Source of the DNA: an uncultured bacterium
Lineage (GTDB): Bacteria > Muiribacteriota > Ozemobacteria > Ozemobacterales > Ozemobacteraceae
DNA: 64,000 nucleotides
Reading direction: 5' to 3'
Assembly (NCBI GenBank): GCA_937949615.1
Contig: CALEDQ010000011.1
Span: 32,269 to 96,268, forward strand
Of the stretch, positions 19,008-29,100 are shown one piece after another. A program made the position numbers and the translations under genes. Numbering within the stretch: the stretch's first letter is position 1; each line of letters opens with the position of its first letter. The notes beneath the pieces were generated by a model, which saw only the letters and a list, made by a program, of their open reading frames with translations, ran no database searches and was not told the DNA's origin.

Positions 19008-19946
19008 ATGACACTTAAGAACCTCAAAACCGGTGTTTTGTTATTGGGTTTCGCTGTGGCTTCCGGGGCGATGCAAGTTTCGGCACAGGAAGGATTCAAT
19101 GAATACAGTGCCAGTGAAAAGATGCTCCAGGAAACACTGCAGTTGCTTGACCGCGTCGAAAATAATGCGCCGACGTCGCATGCCGACCTGGTAAAAATTC
19201 GTGAACGTGTACTGGCCATTCATAAAACCGCCGGTGCCGGCAATATTCAGAGCGCTGATGAAAACCCTGAAATCATGTTCTCACGCCAGGCTGCCCGCCG
19301 CGACAAGAGAGCGAAGAAGCGCGTCAGTCGCGAAAGCTTTTATTCCTCAGTCAGAGATTTGCGCGACGATCAACTGCGCAGCAGACTGCAGGCAGAAATT
19401 TCGAACAATAAATTCTTCGACTACGGTGATTCCAGACGTCTGGTAATGCTGCAGATCGACAACCACGAAGGTCATATCGAGTGTGTTTACACCGGCAAGG
19501 TTATTCCCGGTGACGAAATGCCCAAGACCACGGTAATGAATATCGAACATACCTGGCCGCAGTCGAAAGGCGCCACCGGTATTGCCAAGGGTGATATGCA
19601 CCACCTGTTTCCGACTGACCCGGTTGCCAACTCGACCCGCAGCAGCCTGCCGTTTGGTGAAGTCGAAAAGATCAAATGGGAAGACGGCGGCAGCAAATGT
19701 GACCAGAAGCGCTTCGAAGTCAGACCCAAATATCGTGGCAATTCAGCCCGCGCTATCTTTTATTTTGCCACCAGATATGGTAAAAGTATCAACAGTGACG
19801 AAGAAGCAACTCTCCGCAAATGGCACAAAGAAGATCCGGTAGACGCTGAAGAAAAGCAGCGTAATGACAAAGTTGAATCAATTCAGGGTAATCGTAATCC
19901 TTTCATCGATCACCCCGAATATGTCGAACAGATTGCTGATTTCTAG
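19008..19946 (+). CDS. Secreted endonuclease I family nuclease
   Basis: 312 residues with a signal peptide (about residues 1-27, ending QVSAQE) and a central endonuclease I (EndA/NucM) domain. Key motifs are NIEHTWPQSKGA, DMHHLFPTD and ANSTRSSLPFG, which carry the His-metal catalytic centre and the metal-binding Asn. Such enzymes are periplasmic or extracellular non-specific nucleases of DNA and RNA. A Lys/Arg-rich linker (RRDKRAKKR) precedes the domain. The gene is monocistronic and ends in a strong terminator. A GGGGAG lies 12 nt before the ATG. Confidence 0.88.
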   Translation: MTLKNLKTGVLLLGFAVASGAMQVSAQEGFNEYSASEKMLQETLQLLDRVENNAPTSHADLVKIRERVLAIHKTAGAGNIQSADENPEIMFSRQAARRDKRAKKRVSRESFYSSVRDLRDDQLRSRLQAEISNNKFFDYGDSRRLVMLQIDNHEGHIECVYTGKVIPGDEMPKTTVMNIEHTWPQSKGATGIAKGDMHHLFPTDPVANSTRSSLPFGEVEKIKWEDGGSKCDQKRFEVRPKYRGNSARAIFYFATRYGKSINSDEEATLRKWHKEDPVDAEEKQRNDKVESIQGNRNPFIDHPEYVEQIADF

Positions 19947-19965
19947 ATCCTAACCAACCTTTTGG

Positions 19966-19993
19966 GGCGGCTTAACCAGCCGCCTTTTTTTTT
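19966..19993 (+). terminator. Rho-independent terminator
   Basis: Stem GGCGGC/GCCGCC with a 7-nt loop followed by nine T, directly after the endonuclease gene. Confidence 0.9.
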
Positions 19994-20057
19994 CGGTCGC
20001 TTTTTTTCATGTTCGTGATATATTCTGAATTTTAGCATGAATAACATGGAGGTTATT

Positions 20058-20714
20058 ATGGGCAGAATCATTCGCAATCTGGTTATCATTGCATTTCTGA
20101 CGGGCCTGCTGCAGCCGGGCAGTCTGCTGGCAGGCGGCTATGTGTACAATAAGGTGCAGGTCGGCGCGCCGTTCATTCACTTCGATATCGAAGATATCTA
20201 TCACCAGCGCTGGGTCAGCACCTATCTGCGCGGCAAGCCGATTATCATCCTGACCGGGCATCGCTATCAGCGCTACGAAATTCTCAAATGGGCCGAAACC
20301 TTCCGACAGGAATACGGTCTGCCGGGTTATGTACACCTGCTGTGGGCCATTAATCTGCGCAAATACCCCTGGTCAACCAGCCGGGCAACCGTTATCAGAC
20401 AGTGGCGTGATTTCAATCCGTCGATACCGGTTCTCATGGACTGGGATGGCATTATCGGCCGCGGTCTGCGCATCAACTACAATGTTCCGAATATTATCGT
20501 AATCGATGCCTTTGGCAGACTCGCCATGCATGAAATGCACACCTACAATCCCGAAGTTTATGCTGCCATTTCTGCCAGAATACGCAGCCTGCTCTCGGTT
20601 AACCCCGGTTACACAACCGGTCCGGGGATGGTTCCTGGCGGGCTTCCGACCGAACCGGTGCCGATGGGCCAGATTATTCCGAACCCAACCGGCCGTAAAG
20701 GTGATTCTAACTGA
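20058..20714 (+). CDS. Secreted thioredoxin-fold protein lacking cysteines
   Basis: The start is placed at ATG 20058 because GGAGG lies 5 nt upstream; an in-frame ATG at 20037 has no such site. The 218-residue product has a signal peptide (ending SLLAGG). Its core reads like a redoxin: a VGAPFIHFDIED start, GKPIIILTG strand, a helix, PVLMDWDG, then NVPNIIVIDAFGRL. The usual C-x-x-C is absent and I see no cysteine anywhere, so it cannot be a classical oxidoreductase. A non-catalytic binding or chaperone role is inferred. The Pro/Gly-rich tail (about residues 185-218) looks disordered. Confidence 0.65.
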   Translation: MGRIIRNLVIIAFLTGLLQPGSLLAGGYVYNKVQVGAPFIHFDIEDIYHQRWVSTYLRGKPIIILTGHRYQRYEILKWAETFRQEYGLPGYVHLLWAINLRKYPWSTSRATVIRQWRDFNPSIPVLMDWDGIIGRGLRINYNVPNIIVIDAFGRLAMHEMHTYNPEVYAAISARIRSLLSVNPGYTTGPGMVPGGLPTEPVPMGQIIPNPTGRKGDSN

Positions 20715-20728
20715 TCAGGTTCAGAGTT

Positions 20729-20772
20729 AAAAAGATTCAGGCCCGGCAGATTTGCCGGGCCTGAATCTTTTT
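20729..20772. terminator. Bidirectional terminator with 20-bp perfect stem
   Basis: Arms 20729-20748 and 20753-20772 are exactly complementary with loop GATT. They begin and end in A5/T5, so the hairpin serves both converging genes. Confidence 0.92.
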
Positions 20773-20792
20773 AACGGTATTTCCCGGGTGGG

Positions 20793-22085
20793 TCAGGCCT
20801 GGGCGATGATAACGACTTCAGATGGGCGCAGGGTATAGTTAAGACAGCGAGGCACTGTTGCCAGGGCGAATTCGAGGCTTACGTCGACGAGCTGGTTACT
20901 GCCAATGACTGCACTGACATCAGGAATATAAACATTCTGACTGTTGTGACGATCTTTGTTGAGAATGACAAAGACGGTTTTCATGCCGGGCTGTGAGCGT
21001 TTGAAACAGAAAACGTTCGGCCAGTTGGCCTGGTCGACGATTTCAAGGCCCGCTTCGACGTTCAGAACTTCATATTTTTTCTTGAGTTCGGCAATGCGTT
21101 TCAGGTAATCACTCAGGTCGGTTTCAGTTTCCTCCCACCAGGTCGGGTCGGTCTTGACCACATTTAACTGCTTATGAAAGCCGAATTCAAAACCCATGGT
21201 GATCATGTAGCCCTTGCTGAACATTGCCGAAAAGAGAACCTGGCGTTTTACCGCCGCAAGGTCGCCATTCAATTCACTGATCAGTCGTGGAGTATCATGT
21301 GATTCGGGAAAAGCGATGCTGCTTGCCACCGGCGAGGTTTTGTAATACTGCTCCATGCCCCAGGGGGCGTTGAAATCCCAGTATTTTACCGAGTTGAACA
21401 GGTAGTCGAAGCCAAGTTTCGCCAGCTCCTGAACCTGTTTGAAGTCACAGCCGAGCGATTCGGCGAGAAACAGACAGCCAGGGCGGGTTTTCCGTGCCTT
21501 TTCGATGAGGAAGGTCCAGAGTTCGGCGGGTACCTGATAGGCCATGTCGCATCTGAAACCGTCAACGCCAAGTTCGAGATGGTGCGCCATCATTTTCCAC
21601 CAGAAATTCCAGAGGTTTTGACGGTCTTTTGATTTTTCGTTATCAACTTCGGCCAGATCACCCCATACCACCCATTTACCATCGTGCATGGCGCCGGGGT
21701 TGAGAATTTTACCGGCTTCATCATGGCGGTACCAGTCTGGGTGTTCCTGAATCAGAGGGCAGTCGATGGCGGTGTGATTGATCACCAGATCCATGACAAA
21801 ATACAGGCCGCGGTCGTGGCAGGCTTTGATCAAATCGCGCAGCTGCTCGGTCGGCGCCTTGGCCGAACCATTATCGATAAAAAGCGGGTTGAATTTGTAA
21901 TAATCTTTCGGCGAGTAGAGGCTGCCGCTGAACCCAGGGTAATGAAAAGGGTTGACCCAGATCGTGTTGAAACCCATTTCTTTGATGCGGTCGAGATGCT
22001 CAGCCCATTTGCTCATGCTGCCAACCAGGCGCGGGTAGAGATTATACAGGCGAATTCCTTCTCTGCCAAGCAGCGGGTGTGTCAT
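20793..22085 (-). CDS. GH13 alpha-amylase-family enzyme, GlgE-like
   Basis: 430 residues forming a compact (beta/alpha)8 barrel. GH13 conserved regions are visible: DLVINH (region I), GFRCDMAY with the nucleophile Asp (II), FLAESLG with the acid/base Glu (III) and PESHDT with the transition-state Asp (IV). The N-terminal motif IWVNPFHYPGFSGSLYSPKD resembles the maltosyltransferase (GlgE)-like group. There is no signal peptide, so it acts on cytoplasmic alpha-glucan or sugar-phosphate substrates; the exact specificity cannot be read. It is the last gene of a five-gene minus-strand operon and overlaps the preceding gene by 4 nt. Confidence 0.85.
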   Translation of the reverse strand: MTHPLLGREGIRLYNLYPRLVGSMSKWAEHLDRIKEMGFNTIWVNPFHYPGFSGSLYSPKDYYKFNPLFIDNGSAKAPTEQLRDLIKACHDRGLYFVMDLVINHTAIDCPLIQEHPDWYRHDEAGKILNPGAMHDGKWVVWGDLAEVDNEKSKDRQNLWNFWWKMMAHHLELGVDGFRCDMAYQVPAELWTFLIEKARKTRPGCLFLAESLGCDFKQVQELAKLGFDYLFNSVKYWDFNAPWGMEQYYKTSPVASSIAFPESHDTPRLISELNGDLAAVKRQVLFSAMFSKGYMITMGFEFGFHKQLNVVKTDPTWWEETETDLSDYLKRIAELKKKYEVLNVEAGLEIVDQANWPNVFCFKRSQPGMKTVFVILNKDRHNSQNVYIPDVSAVIGSNQLVDVSLEFALATVPRCLNYTLRPSEVVIIAQA

Positions 22086-22567
22086 TTACGTTCCTCCTCA
22101 ACTTTTTTGTGCAGTTCTTCGAGTGCCCCAACCATTTTGCTTATTTCTTTTCTGTTGATACTTTTATAAAAATCAAGTTCACCATTGGCAGTCTTGAGTT
22201 TTAACAGAATAAAAGTCTCTTCGCCACTCTTTTCTTCGGAAGTGCGTATCCCGAGCCAGTCAGCCTTTCTGAGTCGGTGCTCCACCGCCGGTTCGCGCAG
22301 GTTCTGATAAAAAGAGAAGCCGTCAGCGGTTACCCGGGCATGCATACTCTGAAAAGTCAGGTTTTTGCCCATGAACATGAAAAGAATGAAAAAACCGGCG
22401 ACGAAAAGCAGTTCTGGCCATTGCTGCATTTTGATGCCATTATAGGCAACAAAAACGATTGGCATGGCAATGGCGGCGATCATCAGAAAAACTCCGACGC
22501 CCATTTCCAGAAGCGGATAATAGGTGAACCCCGGTAGCCTGTCTTCGGTTATGACCCAGCGAATCAT
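22082..22567 (-). CDS. Small membrane protein of unknown function
   Basis: 161 residues with two hydrophobic segments (about 20-40 and 50-66), then a soluble C-terminal part with a PH-like strand pattern (LRKADWLGIRTSEEKSGEE) ending in a charged helix. Its ATG directly abuts the TGA of the GT39 gene, and its end overlaps the GH13 gene, so it is tightly co-translated. No family assigned. Confidence 0.6.
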   Translation of the reverse strand: MIRWVITEDRLPGFTYYPLLEMGVGVFLMIAAIAMPIVFVAYNGIKMQQWPELLFVAGFFILFMFMGKNLTFQSMHARVTADGFSFYQNLREPAVEHRLRKADWLGIRTSEEKSGEETFILLKLKTANGELDFYKSINRKEISKMVGALEELHKKVEEERK

Positions 22568-24268
22568 TCAGTTTCCCTGCTTTCTGACGGGAGCGACGAT
22601 TTTCCAGTTGCCCTCGCCGGTGATGATCTGCATCTGCATGCCGGTCAGTTCTTCGTAACGTGCAACCGATTTTGCCGGCATCACGAGGAGCGTGTCAGAG
22701 TCGAGCGTGCTTTTGAGAGCCTCGACATCGCTCAATACTAATTCGGCGGCCCGCTCCTTGTCAAATTGAGTGATTCTGGTAATGTTAAAGGTGCGCACCG
22801 GCCGGCCTGTGTAGAAATACCAGCCCTCGATCATTTCGTCGAGAAGAACCAGTTTCTGAGCCAGGGGAAGCGTGGCAATCCGCTTGAGCAGCAGCCACTG
22901 ACTGGTCAGGTAACGATGTTCGCGATATGGCTCGTTACCCTTGATACCGTGCAGAATGAAAAACATGAAACCCGGCACGATCATTGCCAGCACCAGAAGC
23001 ATGCCCGGTCGGCTTTTTTTGATAATGAAGGCCAGCAGCACCAGCGAAGCGAACAGCCAGAAAATGCCGGCAAAAATCGCGGTCTGCGAGATGATTCTGA
23101 ATTGCGCAAAATTATTGTAACCCCAGACCGACATCGCCATGCCGGCCAGTGAGGCAAAGGCCGCGACAGCGATACAATGCCGGGCGGCCGTTTCACTGTC
23201 TTCGGGTTTCTGCGAGAAAAAAATCTGTCTGACCGCTTCACCCGTCAGCAGTGCCACCGGAACCAGCAGCGGCAGAGCATAACCGGCCAGTTTTGAGCGG
23301 CTGATAGAGAAGATGATGAGCGGAATCCCGAGCCAGAGAAGCATATAGACTGCGGCCGGGTCAGTTCTGAACTCTTTTATCTTCTGTTTGATCGAGGTTA
23401 AAAAGAAGCTGACCCAGGGCAGTATGCCGGCCGGCAGCAGAATCAGAAAATAGTAGAACGGCGCGGTGCGTTTGTGAGCACTGCTTGCTACGCGGTTAAC
23501 CGTTTCGTCGATAAGAAAATACGACAGCAGACCAGAATTCTGAAAGGCCATGAGCAGATACCAGCCCATGCCGAATACCACAAAGATGCCCCAGCCGATC
23601 GGGTCAGAAAAAAGCTTTTTCATTGCCGGCTTCTGACCGGTCAATATGGCCGCCGGAATAAGCCCGGCCAGAGGCAGCAGGGCAGGGGGGCCCTTGATCA
23701 TGAAAGCAATGGCTGCGGTCAGCCAGAAAGCGTATTGCCGGCGCCGGCACTGATGCGCCAGCCAGCTGAAAAAGAAAAACACCATGAAAGTTTCTGCTGC
23801 CGCCAGAAATGGATCGGTCGTCAGACCTCTGAACTGGGCCTGGTAAAACAGTGAGCTTATCATGACGAGAGCGGCAGTCAGACCAGTCAGGCGACCAAAG
23901 AACATCTGGCCGATGAGAAAAGTGCCGACGGCTGTCAGGCCGGCTGCGGGGGCCAGAAAAAAGCGGGCGCCGAATTCATTGATGCCGAAGAGCTGTTGCC
24001 CCATGGCGCTCAGCCAGTAAGTTACCGGCGGTTTGGTAAGGTGCTTGAGGCCGTTCTGCCTGGGAGTGAGCCAGTCGCCAGAATCAACCATCTGCCGGGC
24101 AACTGATGCATAGCGTGCTTCTGAGGTTTCAAACAGTCCGGCAGTGCCAAGGTGCAGTAAAATCGGCAGAGTGCCGGCAAGAAAAACCAGTAACGGCAAA
24201 AGAAGTGGTAGAAATGGTTTTAGTCTTTTCCAGCGGTCAGTCTTCTCCATCATACTCGCCTGGTTCAT
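22568..24268 (-). CDS. ArnT-like GT39-family (PMT-type) glycosyltransferase
   Basis: 566 residues with about 12 hydrophobic helices. The first periplasmic loop carries FETSEARYASVARQM and the KHLTKPPVTYW motif, typical of ArnT-like GT-C enzymes that move a sugar from undecaprenyl phosphate onto an acceptor such as lipid A. The C-terminal 120 residues form a periplasmic soluble domain. The start could be 24268 or one of the ATGs at 24253/24250; all lie at the end of the preceding gene. Together with the GT2 and LAB_N genes upstream it makes an ArnC-ArnE-ArnT-like trio. The sugar and acceptor are unknown, and no arnA/arnB/arnD-type genes are visible here. Confidence 0.85.
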   Translation of the reverse strand: MNQASMMEKTDRWKRLKPFLPLLLPLLVFLAGTLPILLHLGTAGLFETSEARYASVARQMVDSGDWLTPRQNGLKHLTKPPVTYWLSAMGQQLFGINEFGARFFLAPAAGLTAVGTFLIGQMFFGRLTGLTAALVMISSLFYQAQFRGLTTDPFLAAAETFMVFFFFSWLAHQCRRRQYAFWLTAAIAFMIKGPPALLPLAGLIPAAILTGQKPAMKKLFSDPIGWGIFVVFGMGWYLLMAFQNSGLLSYFLIDETVNRVASSAHKRTAPFYYFLILLPAGILPWVSFFLTSIKQKIKEFRTDPAAVYMLLWLGIPLIIFSISRSKLAGYALPLLVPVALLTGEAVRQIFFSQKPEDSETAARHCIAVAAFASLAGMAMSVWGYNNFAQFRIISQTAIFAGIFWLFASLVLLAFIIKKSRPGMLLVLAMIVPGFMFFILHGIKGNEPYREHRYLTSQWLLLKRIATLPLAQKLVLLDEMIEGWYFYTGRPVRTFNITRITQFDKERAAELVLSDVEALKSTLDSDTLLVMPAKSVARYEELTGMQMQIITGEGNWKIVAPVRKQGN

Positions 24269-24545
24269 TTGAAATTGCCAGCCCGCGCTTATCTCTGTCG
24301 ATCAGCACCAGATTACGGATATAAATCACGAAACCCATCGACTGGCCAAGAATAAAAACCGGATCTTTCTGCCTAATAGCGTATGCAAGCAGCAAAAATG
24401 AGCCGCCGATACTGAAATACCAGAAAGAAACCGGAATTATACTTTTCTTTTGCTTTTCTGATGCTATCCATTGCACGAGAAAACGCATCGAAAACAGCAA
24501 CTGGCCAAGCAGACCGACTATCAGCCAGAGATCAAAGCTGCTCAT
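24237..24545 (-). CDS. LAB_N (lipid A biosynthesis N-terminal domain) small membrane protein
   Basis: 102 residues and three hydrophobic helices with LLGQLLFSMRFLVQW and SIGGSFLLLAYAIRQKDPVF, characteristic of the PF07578-type LAB_N/ArnE-like family. In comparable gene sets such small proteins accompany lipid-linked sugar transfer and may help flip the carrier. It overlaps the GT2 gene by 14 nt and the GT39 gene by about 30 nt, which implies coupled translation and a shared complex. Confidence 0.83.
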   Translation of the reverse strand: MSSFDLWLIVGLLGQLLFSMRFLVQWIASEKQKKSIIPVSFWYFSIGGSFLLLAYAIRQKDPVFILGQSMGFVIYIRNLVLIDRDKRGLAISNEPGEYDGED

Positions 24546-25251
24546 CTATGTGATACCTCAGCTTGCGCCATTTCATCCAGCGGATTGCGAGCAGATCGAG
24601 AAACGATCTTAAAATGCGGTTCCAGACGTTGTATTTTGAGACGCCTTTGACCCGCGGATAGTGACTGACTTCAACCTCGGCCACCCGGCCACCGTTCATT
24701 TTTACCAGAGTCGGCAGAAAACGGTGCATGCCTTCATACAGCTCGATCGGTTGTATGATCGCGGCCTTGAAAGCTTTCAGAGAGCAACCGGTATCTTTTA
24801 TCGTTTCGCTGCTGATAACGTTGCGAATCCAGTTGGCAATTTTCGAAGAGGCGCGCCTGACGAAGTTGTCGTTGCGCTTTTTGCGCCAGCCAACTGCCGC
24901 ATCGTAGCCGTTTTCAAGCTCTTTGAGCAGCAGCGGAATGTCGGCCGGGTCGTTCTGCAGATCAGCATCGAGAGTGATGATAATCTGCCCTTCAGCAGCT
25001 TTGATCCCGGCGGCCATTGCCGCAGTCTGGCCATTGTTCTGCGAGAATTTAAGCCCGCGCAGAGACGGGCAGCGTTTTTTCAGCTCGGCAATCCGCGCAA
25101 AACTGCCGTCAGAAGAACCATCGTCGACGAGAATGAGTTCCCAGCGGCGGCCAAGTTTATTCATGACTGATTCAACCCGGCTGACCAGCTCGTCAATGCT
25201 ATCGACTTCGTTAAATACCGGAATCGCAACTGAGTAGACAATTTCACTCAT
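24532..25251 (-). CDS. GT2-family glycosyltransferase (dolichyl/undecaprenyl-phosphate sugar transferase type)
   Basis: The start is set at ATG 25251 (MSEIVYSVAIPVFNE), which has AAGGGTG upstream; an in-frame extension to 25299 adds residues unlike the family. Motifs are VAIPVFNE, VDDGSSDGS, ITLDADLQNDP (the DXD metal site) and GCSLKAF. The product lacks C-terminal membrane helices, so it resembles DPM1 more than GtrB/ArnC. It would charge a polyprenyl phosphate with a hexose for the ArnT-like enzyme. First gene of the five-gene operon. Confidence 0.86.
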   Translation of the reverse strand: MSEIVYSVAIPVFNEVDSIDELVSRVESVMNKLGRRWELILVDDGSSDGSFARIAELKKRCPSLRGLKFSQNNGQTAAMAAGIKAAEGQIIITLDADLQNDPADIPLLLKELENGYDAAVGWRKKRNDNFVRRASSKIANWIRNVISSETIKDTGCSLKAFKAAIIQPIELYEGMHRFLPTLVKMNGGRVAEVEVSHYPRVKGVSKYNVWNRILRSFLDLLAIRWMKWRKLRYHIDEQL

Positions 25252-25370
25252 AACAACACCCTTGTTTTTTTGAGAGTCTAACACAAAATTCACCCGCAAA
25301 AAACAAAACTCGAATGCTAATACTACAAATCTTTTCAGATTAAAAAGCTTATTTAGCTGCCGATAAGCAA

Positions 25371-25393
25371 ACCCCCCGCCATTGGCGGGGGGC
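25371..25393 (-). terminator. Rho-independent terminator of the 125-residue secreted protein gene
   Basis: Stem CCCCCCGCC/GGCGGGGGG with a 3-nt loop. Read on the minus strand it is followed by TTTGCTT, downstream of the gene ending at 25420. Confidence 0.75.
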
Positions 25394-25419
25394 TGGGTTT
25401 TCTAGACGGTTACAGACTC

Positions 25420-25797
25420 TTAAAGCTCCTGATGGGCTTTAAGAAATTTTTCGTGTTTGTCGAGCATTTTGCTGAGAGAGAGACCGACTTCTTCTTCATG
25501 GCCGTCCATGTTGATGAATTCTTCGGCAACGGCGCGGGCCTTAGCCATTTCGTCGGCGGTTTTGATGTCGCTGACCATTTTGGTAATTTTGTTTATTGCT
25601 TCATAAATGCAGTTTTCGGCTTCAACCGGGCTGATAACCGAGCCACCCATCTGGCTTGATTCCTGCAGAACCGCTTCGAGTGAAGACCAGGTCCACATCT
25701 GCTGGCGAAGGTCGGCCACATTGAGAGCAAATGCTGAAGAAGCCATAGCAAGAAGGAAAACAACTGCAAAAACTACCATTTTTTTTGTTCTGAACAC
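25420..25797 (-). CDS. Small secreted helical protein
   Basis: 125 residues. GTG 25797 is preceded by GGAG with 7 nt spacing, better placed than the ATG at 25779. Residues 1-24 form a signal peptide (SSAFALN). The rest is predicted helical, rich in Glu, Lys and Met, with one Cys. There is no recognisable family; a periplasmic helical bundle is the best description. Monocistronic with its own terminator. Confidence 0.65.
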   Translation of the reverse strand: MFRTKKMVVFAVVFLLAMASSAFALNVADLRQQMWTWSSLEAVLQESSQMGGSVISPVEAENCIYEAINKITKMVSDIKTADEMAKARAVAEEFINMDGHEEEVGLSLSKMLDKHEKFLKAHQEL

Positions 25798-26147
25798 TTT
25801 TTTTCTCCGTAGAAAATTTTGTTGCCCGCATTAGAGCAATTTGTGTACCAGTTTTGAAATTCGCACCAGATAACAACTCTGATTAACGCTTGTGAAAAAA
25901 GTGACAAAAAACAGGCAGCCGGTTGCCGGAATTTAAACACTACAGACCCGCCTGACATAAATAATAATCTGGCAAATTTGAATCTGTAGTTTGTCGGTTA
26001 TTGAACTTTACTGAATGCAAGAACCCGGTTGGCTCTGTAACGCTTTCTGATCATTGAGTTTGGAATTGAGTTCGGAAAAGTGGTTTTGTCTTCGCCCGTC
26101 TGATAAACTGATTTTTTAACAAAATCGTCATTCAGGAACCTTTTTAA
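25798..26147. other. Intergenic region between divergent genes
   Basis: 350 nt without a credible gene. It holds an inverted repeat ACTACAGA (25939-25946) and TCTGTAGT (25983-25990) separated by 36 nt, and an imperfect direct repeat TTGAGTTyGGAA-like near 26054-26076. It must contain promoters for both flanking genes, but I could not fix convincing -35/-10 pairs. Confidence 0.5.
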
Positions 26148-29100
26148 GTGTTAGAAGTTTCGCGACGCCGAAAACTCTTTTTCCCATATTTTCTGATTAT
26201 TGTTCTGCTTTCAATGTCGACTGCAGTTCTCAGTTCGGGTTGGTTCATTCTGCAAAACCGTCGGCAACAACGCCTTGCTTTAGTCAGAGAAGATGAAGCC
26301 CGGCGCATTCTCGGCATTATGGCGGCCGGTTCAAAGCTTGAACCATATTTGACCAGGGTCGGTTCAAAAGTTAAGCCGCGGCTTCGAAAATTACTCGATG
26401 ATCAGTCGGTTGCCAGTTTAAACCCACATCTCCAGCTGTTGCATTCTTCATTTCCCGTGCACGAATTGTGGGCTTTCAGTATTATGCAAAATGGCAGTGG
26501 CCAGCAGGTAAAACCGGTTTTATACCCTGCCATGGCGTCAGGCGGCCGGCGCGGCATGGCCAGAATTCTTAACGCCTTAACCTGCCATGACCAGTCTGCG
26601 GCTGACGAAAAGCTGGTGGATTTTATTTTTGGGCCCGGGCTGACAATTGAGAATCTTTTTCTGCGCCGTGGCATGCCTTCCCGGATAATTTACCGCAATC
26701 AACATCATCTCATGCTCTGGGATATCATCGAAGAAAATGGCAGACCGACCGGTGGTTTTTTTCTGCTCGTGCCAGATTCTTCTGAACTGAACCGCTATGC
26801 CATGGTCAGATCAGCAAAACTTGCTAATTCAGGCCATTTTCATCAGCAGGATGCAGACATTCGCAGCTGTATTGCCGGTTACCTGAGAATTTTTTCATCT
26901 GAAACCGGTTCGATCTTGCCGGCAAGAATGCTTCAGCTTCCCGAACTCAAAGAGTTTTTGCGGCAAAACAGCGGGGGCCGTCGGCTTCCAGACCTCGAAA
27001 ACCGTCGGCTTCCCTGGGGTGAAAAATACGGCGACTGGGAGTTGTTCACAAGAACCATTCCTTATTCAAGTCATCTGGCCTTTGTCTTTCTGCCGGCTCA
27101 TAATGGTTATGCAGTTTCTGACCTGACCGGCAGACTCAAATTTCACGGCCTGATTGTGGTCCTGTTAATTCTAACCGGGTTTTCCGGTCTGGTCGCCATA
27201 CCGGCAATTAAACTCAAGACCCGCTTTTCGCTGCTTTTTCTATCTCTGGCTTCGATTCCGTTTTCGCTGATTTTTGCTGCCGGTGGGCTATATCTCGAAG
27301 AATTCGAAGTTTCTCTGGTCAGAGAAACTCGCCAGCAACTGCACAAAGCTCTTTCAGAGTTCGATCAGGGCGTTGAAAATACATATCTGCGTTATCGCAG
27401 TGAATTTCAGGAACTTCGCAACCACCCGATGCTGCAGGCTACAGTATCAGGAAAACAGGAGATCTCCGAAAAACTTCTCGACCAGATCAGGAGCCTTCTT
27501 GAGGGATTTTCGCCGCCACTGCCATGGGGATCAATTATGCTTATCAACCCCGAAGGCAAAAGTATAGACCGGTTTCGCAGCGCTTACCATAAAGCAGCCC
27601 TTGCCGGTTATTCAACTTTTAACCGGGTCGGCATGCTTGATGCCATGCGCAAAGGTAATTCTCTGCCCGACATTGGAACCGCTACTTCTTCGTCTTTTAT
27701 AAATGACAGAGATGTGGCGGTTAAAAGAGCTTTCGAAACCCTGGTGCGCCTGCCGGTCTGCCATGGTTTCGTAAATAAGCTTGTTGGTCAGCCGACTCAG
27801 GTAGCTTTCGGCAGCTTCTCAATTGTTAGAATATTTGACTATTTTCCTTCTGCGGCAGATCCGAAACTCGTTGTCAGCGCCACCTGGCTTGAAGATGAAC
27901 TCGACTGGCACTTTTGTTCTGAGACCCTGAAGAAGCTGCGCCGTGAATATCCCGGGAGTCGTTTTGCCTTTTATCGAGAACAGCCTGATGGTCTGAAAGT
28001 TATTGCGCAAAGTCACACAGCTCATAATCTTTCGATGCAGGCTTTTTCTGCCTCGCTTGGCAATGCTTTCTCATTTCGTCACAGGCGTGAAGATCAGAAG
28101 CTGGAAGTTGCGTTTTCGTCGAGAAGAAGACCGGGTATTATTCTTGCCGGCGAGATGGAAACAGGATTTATAGCAAAAAGGGTTAAGACCATGACCCGCG
28201 ATTTTTTTCTCGTCTTTCTGGTCGGGTTGGCTACCATTGTGTTTTTTCGCAGGTTTCTGACCGAAAGGCTTATCAGGCCGTTTCTGCTGCTGCAGAGATC
28301 ACTGAGTCTGCTTAAATCCGGCAGATTTGAAAGAATGCCCGAACTGAAAAGATCAGATGAGATCGCCGGCATATTTCTTTCGTTCAATGAGATGCTCGAT
28401 GGCCTGCAGGCCAGACAGCGACTTCTGTCACTCGTTTCGGGCAACGCGCTGCATATTGCACGCGAAGCTTCGTTACCCGCAGCAGACTCAGCTGCCCGCG
28501 CGTCTTCCGTTATTATTCTTGTTTCCGATATCCGTGATTTTACAACTCTTTGCGAGAAGCACCCGCCAGATGTTATTACCAGACTATTGAACCTGCATTT
28601 TGACCGCATGAGCCAGATTATTTACTCACATGGCGGCGAAATCAGCAGATTTGTCGGCGATGCTATTGAAGCTTCGTTTCCTTTTCCTGAAGAAGAAGCT
28701 GAAATTTCATGCCGAAGAGCTGTTGAAGCTGGCCTGGTAATGCTGCATACGATGAAGATGATAAATGAGGAGCGCTTACGACAGGGCTTCTTTACCTACC
28801 GGATCGGCATTGGTCTGGCGTCTGGAGTTTCACATTTTGTGCAGGTGGGTGGGCGAGACAGGCGAACTGAAATTCTGCAATTGAACAAAGCCCTGAAAAA
28901 AGCTAATGAGCTTGAAGGTTTGAGTCGTGATTTTGCGGCCTGCCCGATGGTAATCGAAAAAAAATTAGGTGAGATTCTCGAAACTGCTGGCCATTTTCAA
29001 GGATTTCTCGAAACCCGTTGCTTTGAACACAGAACTGTTTATGTATTTTCTGCCACTCCTGACCAGAACAGCTTTCTCAAAATTGAGAATAGCCAGGAAT

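Noticed and set aside
18991..19010. TATAAT directly before the endonuclease start, suggesting a leaderless transcript
   Set aside because: No -35 at a suitable distance and a GGGGAG is also present; A/T-rich chance match is more likely.
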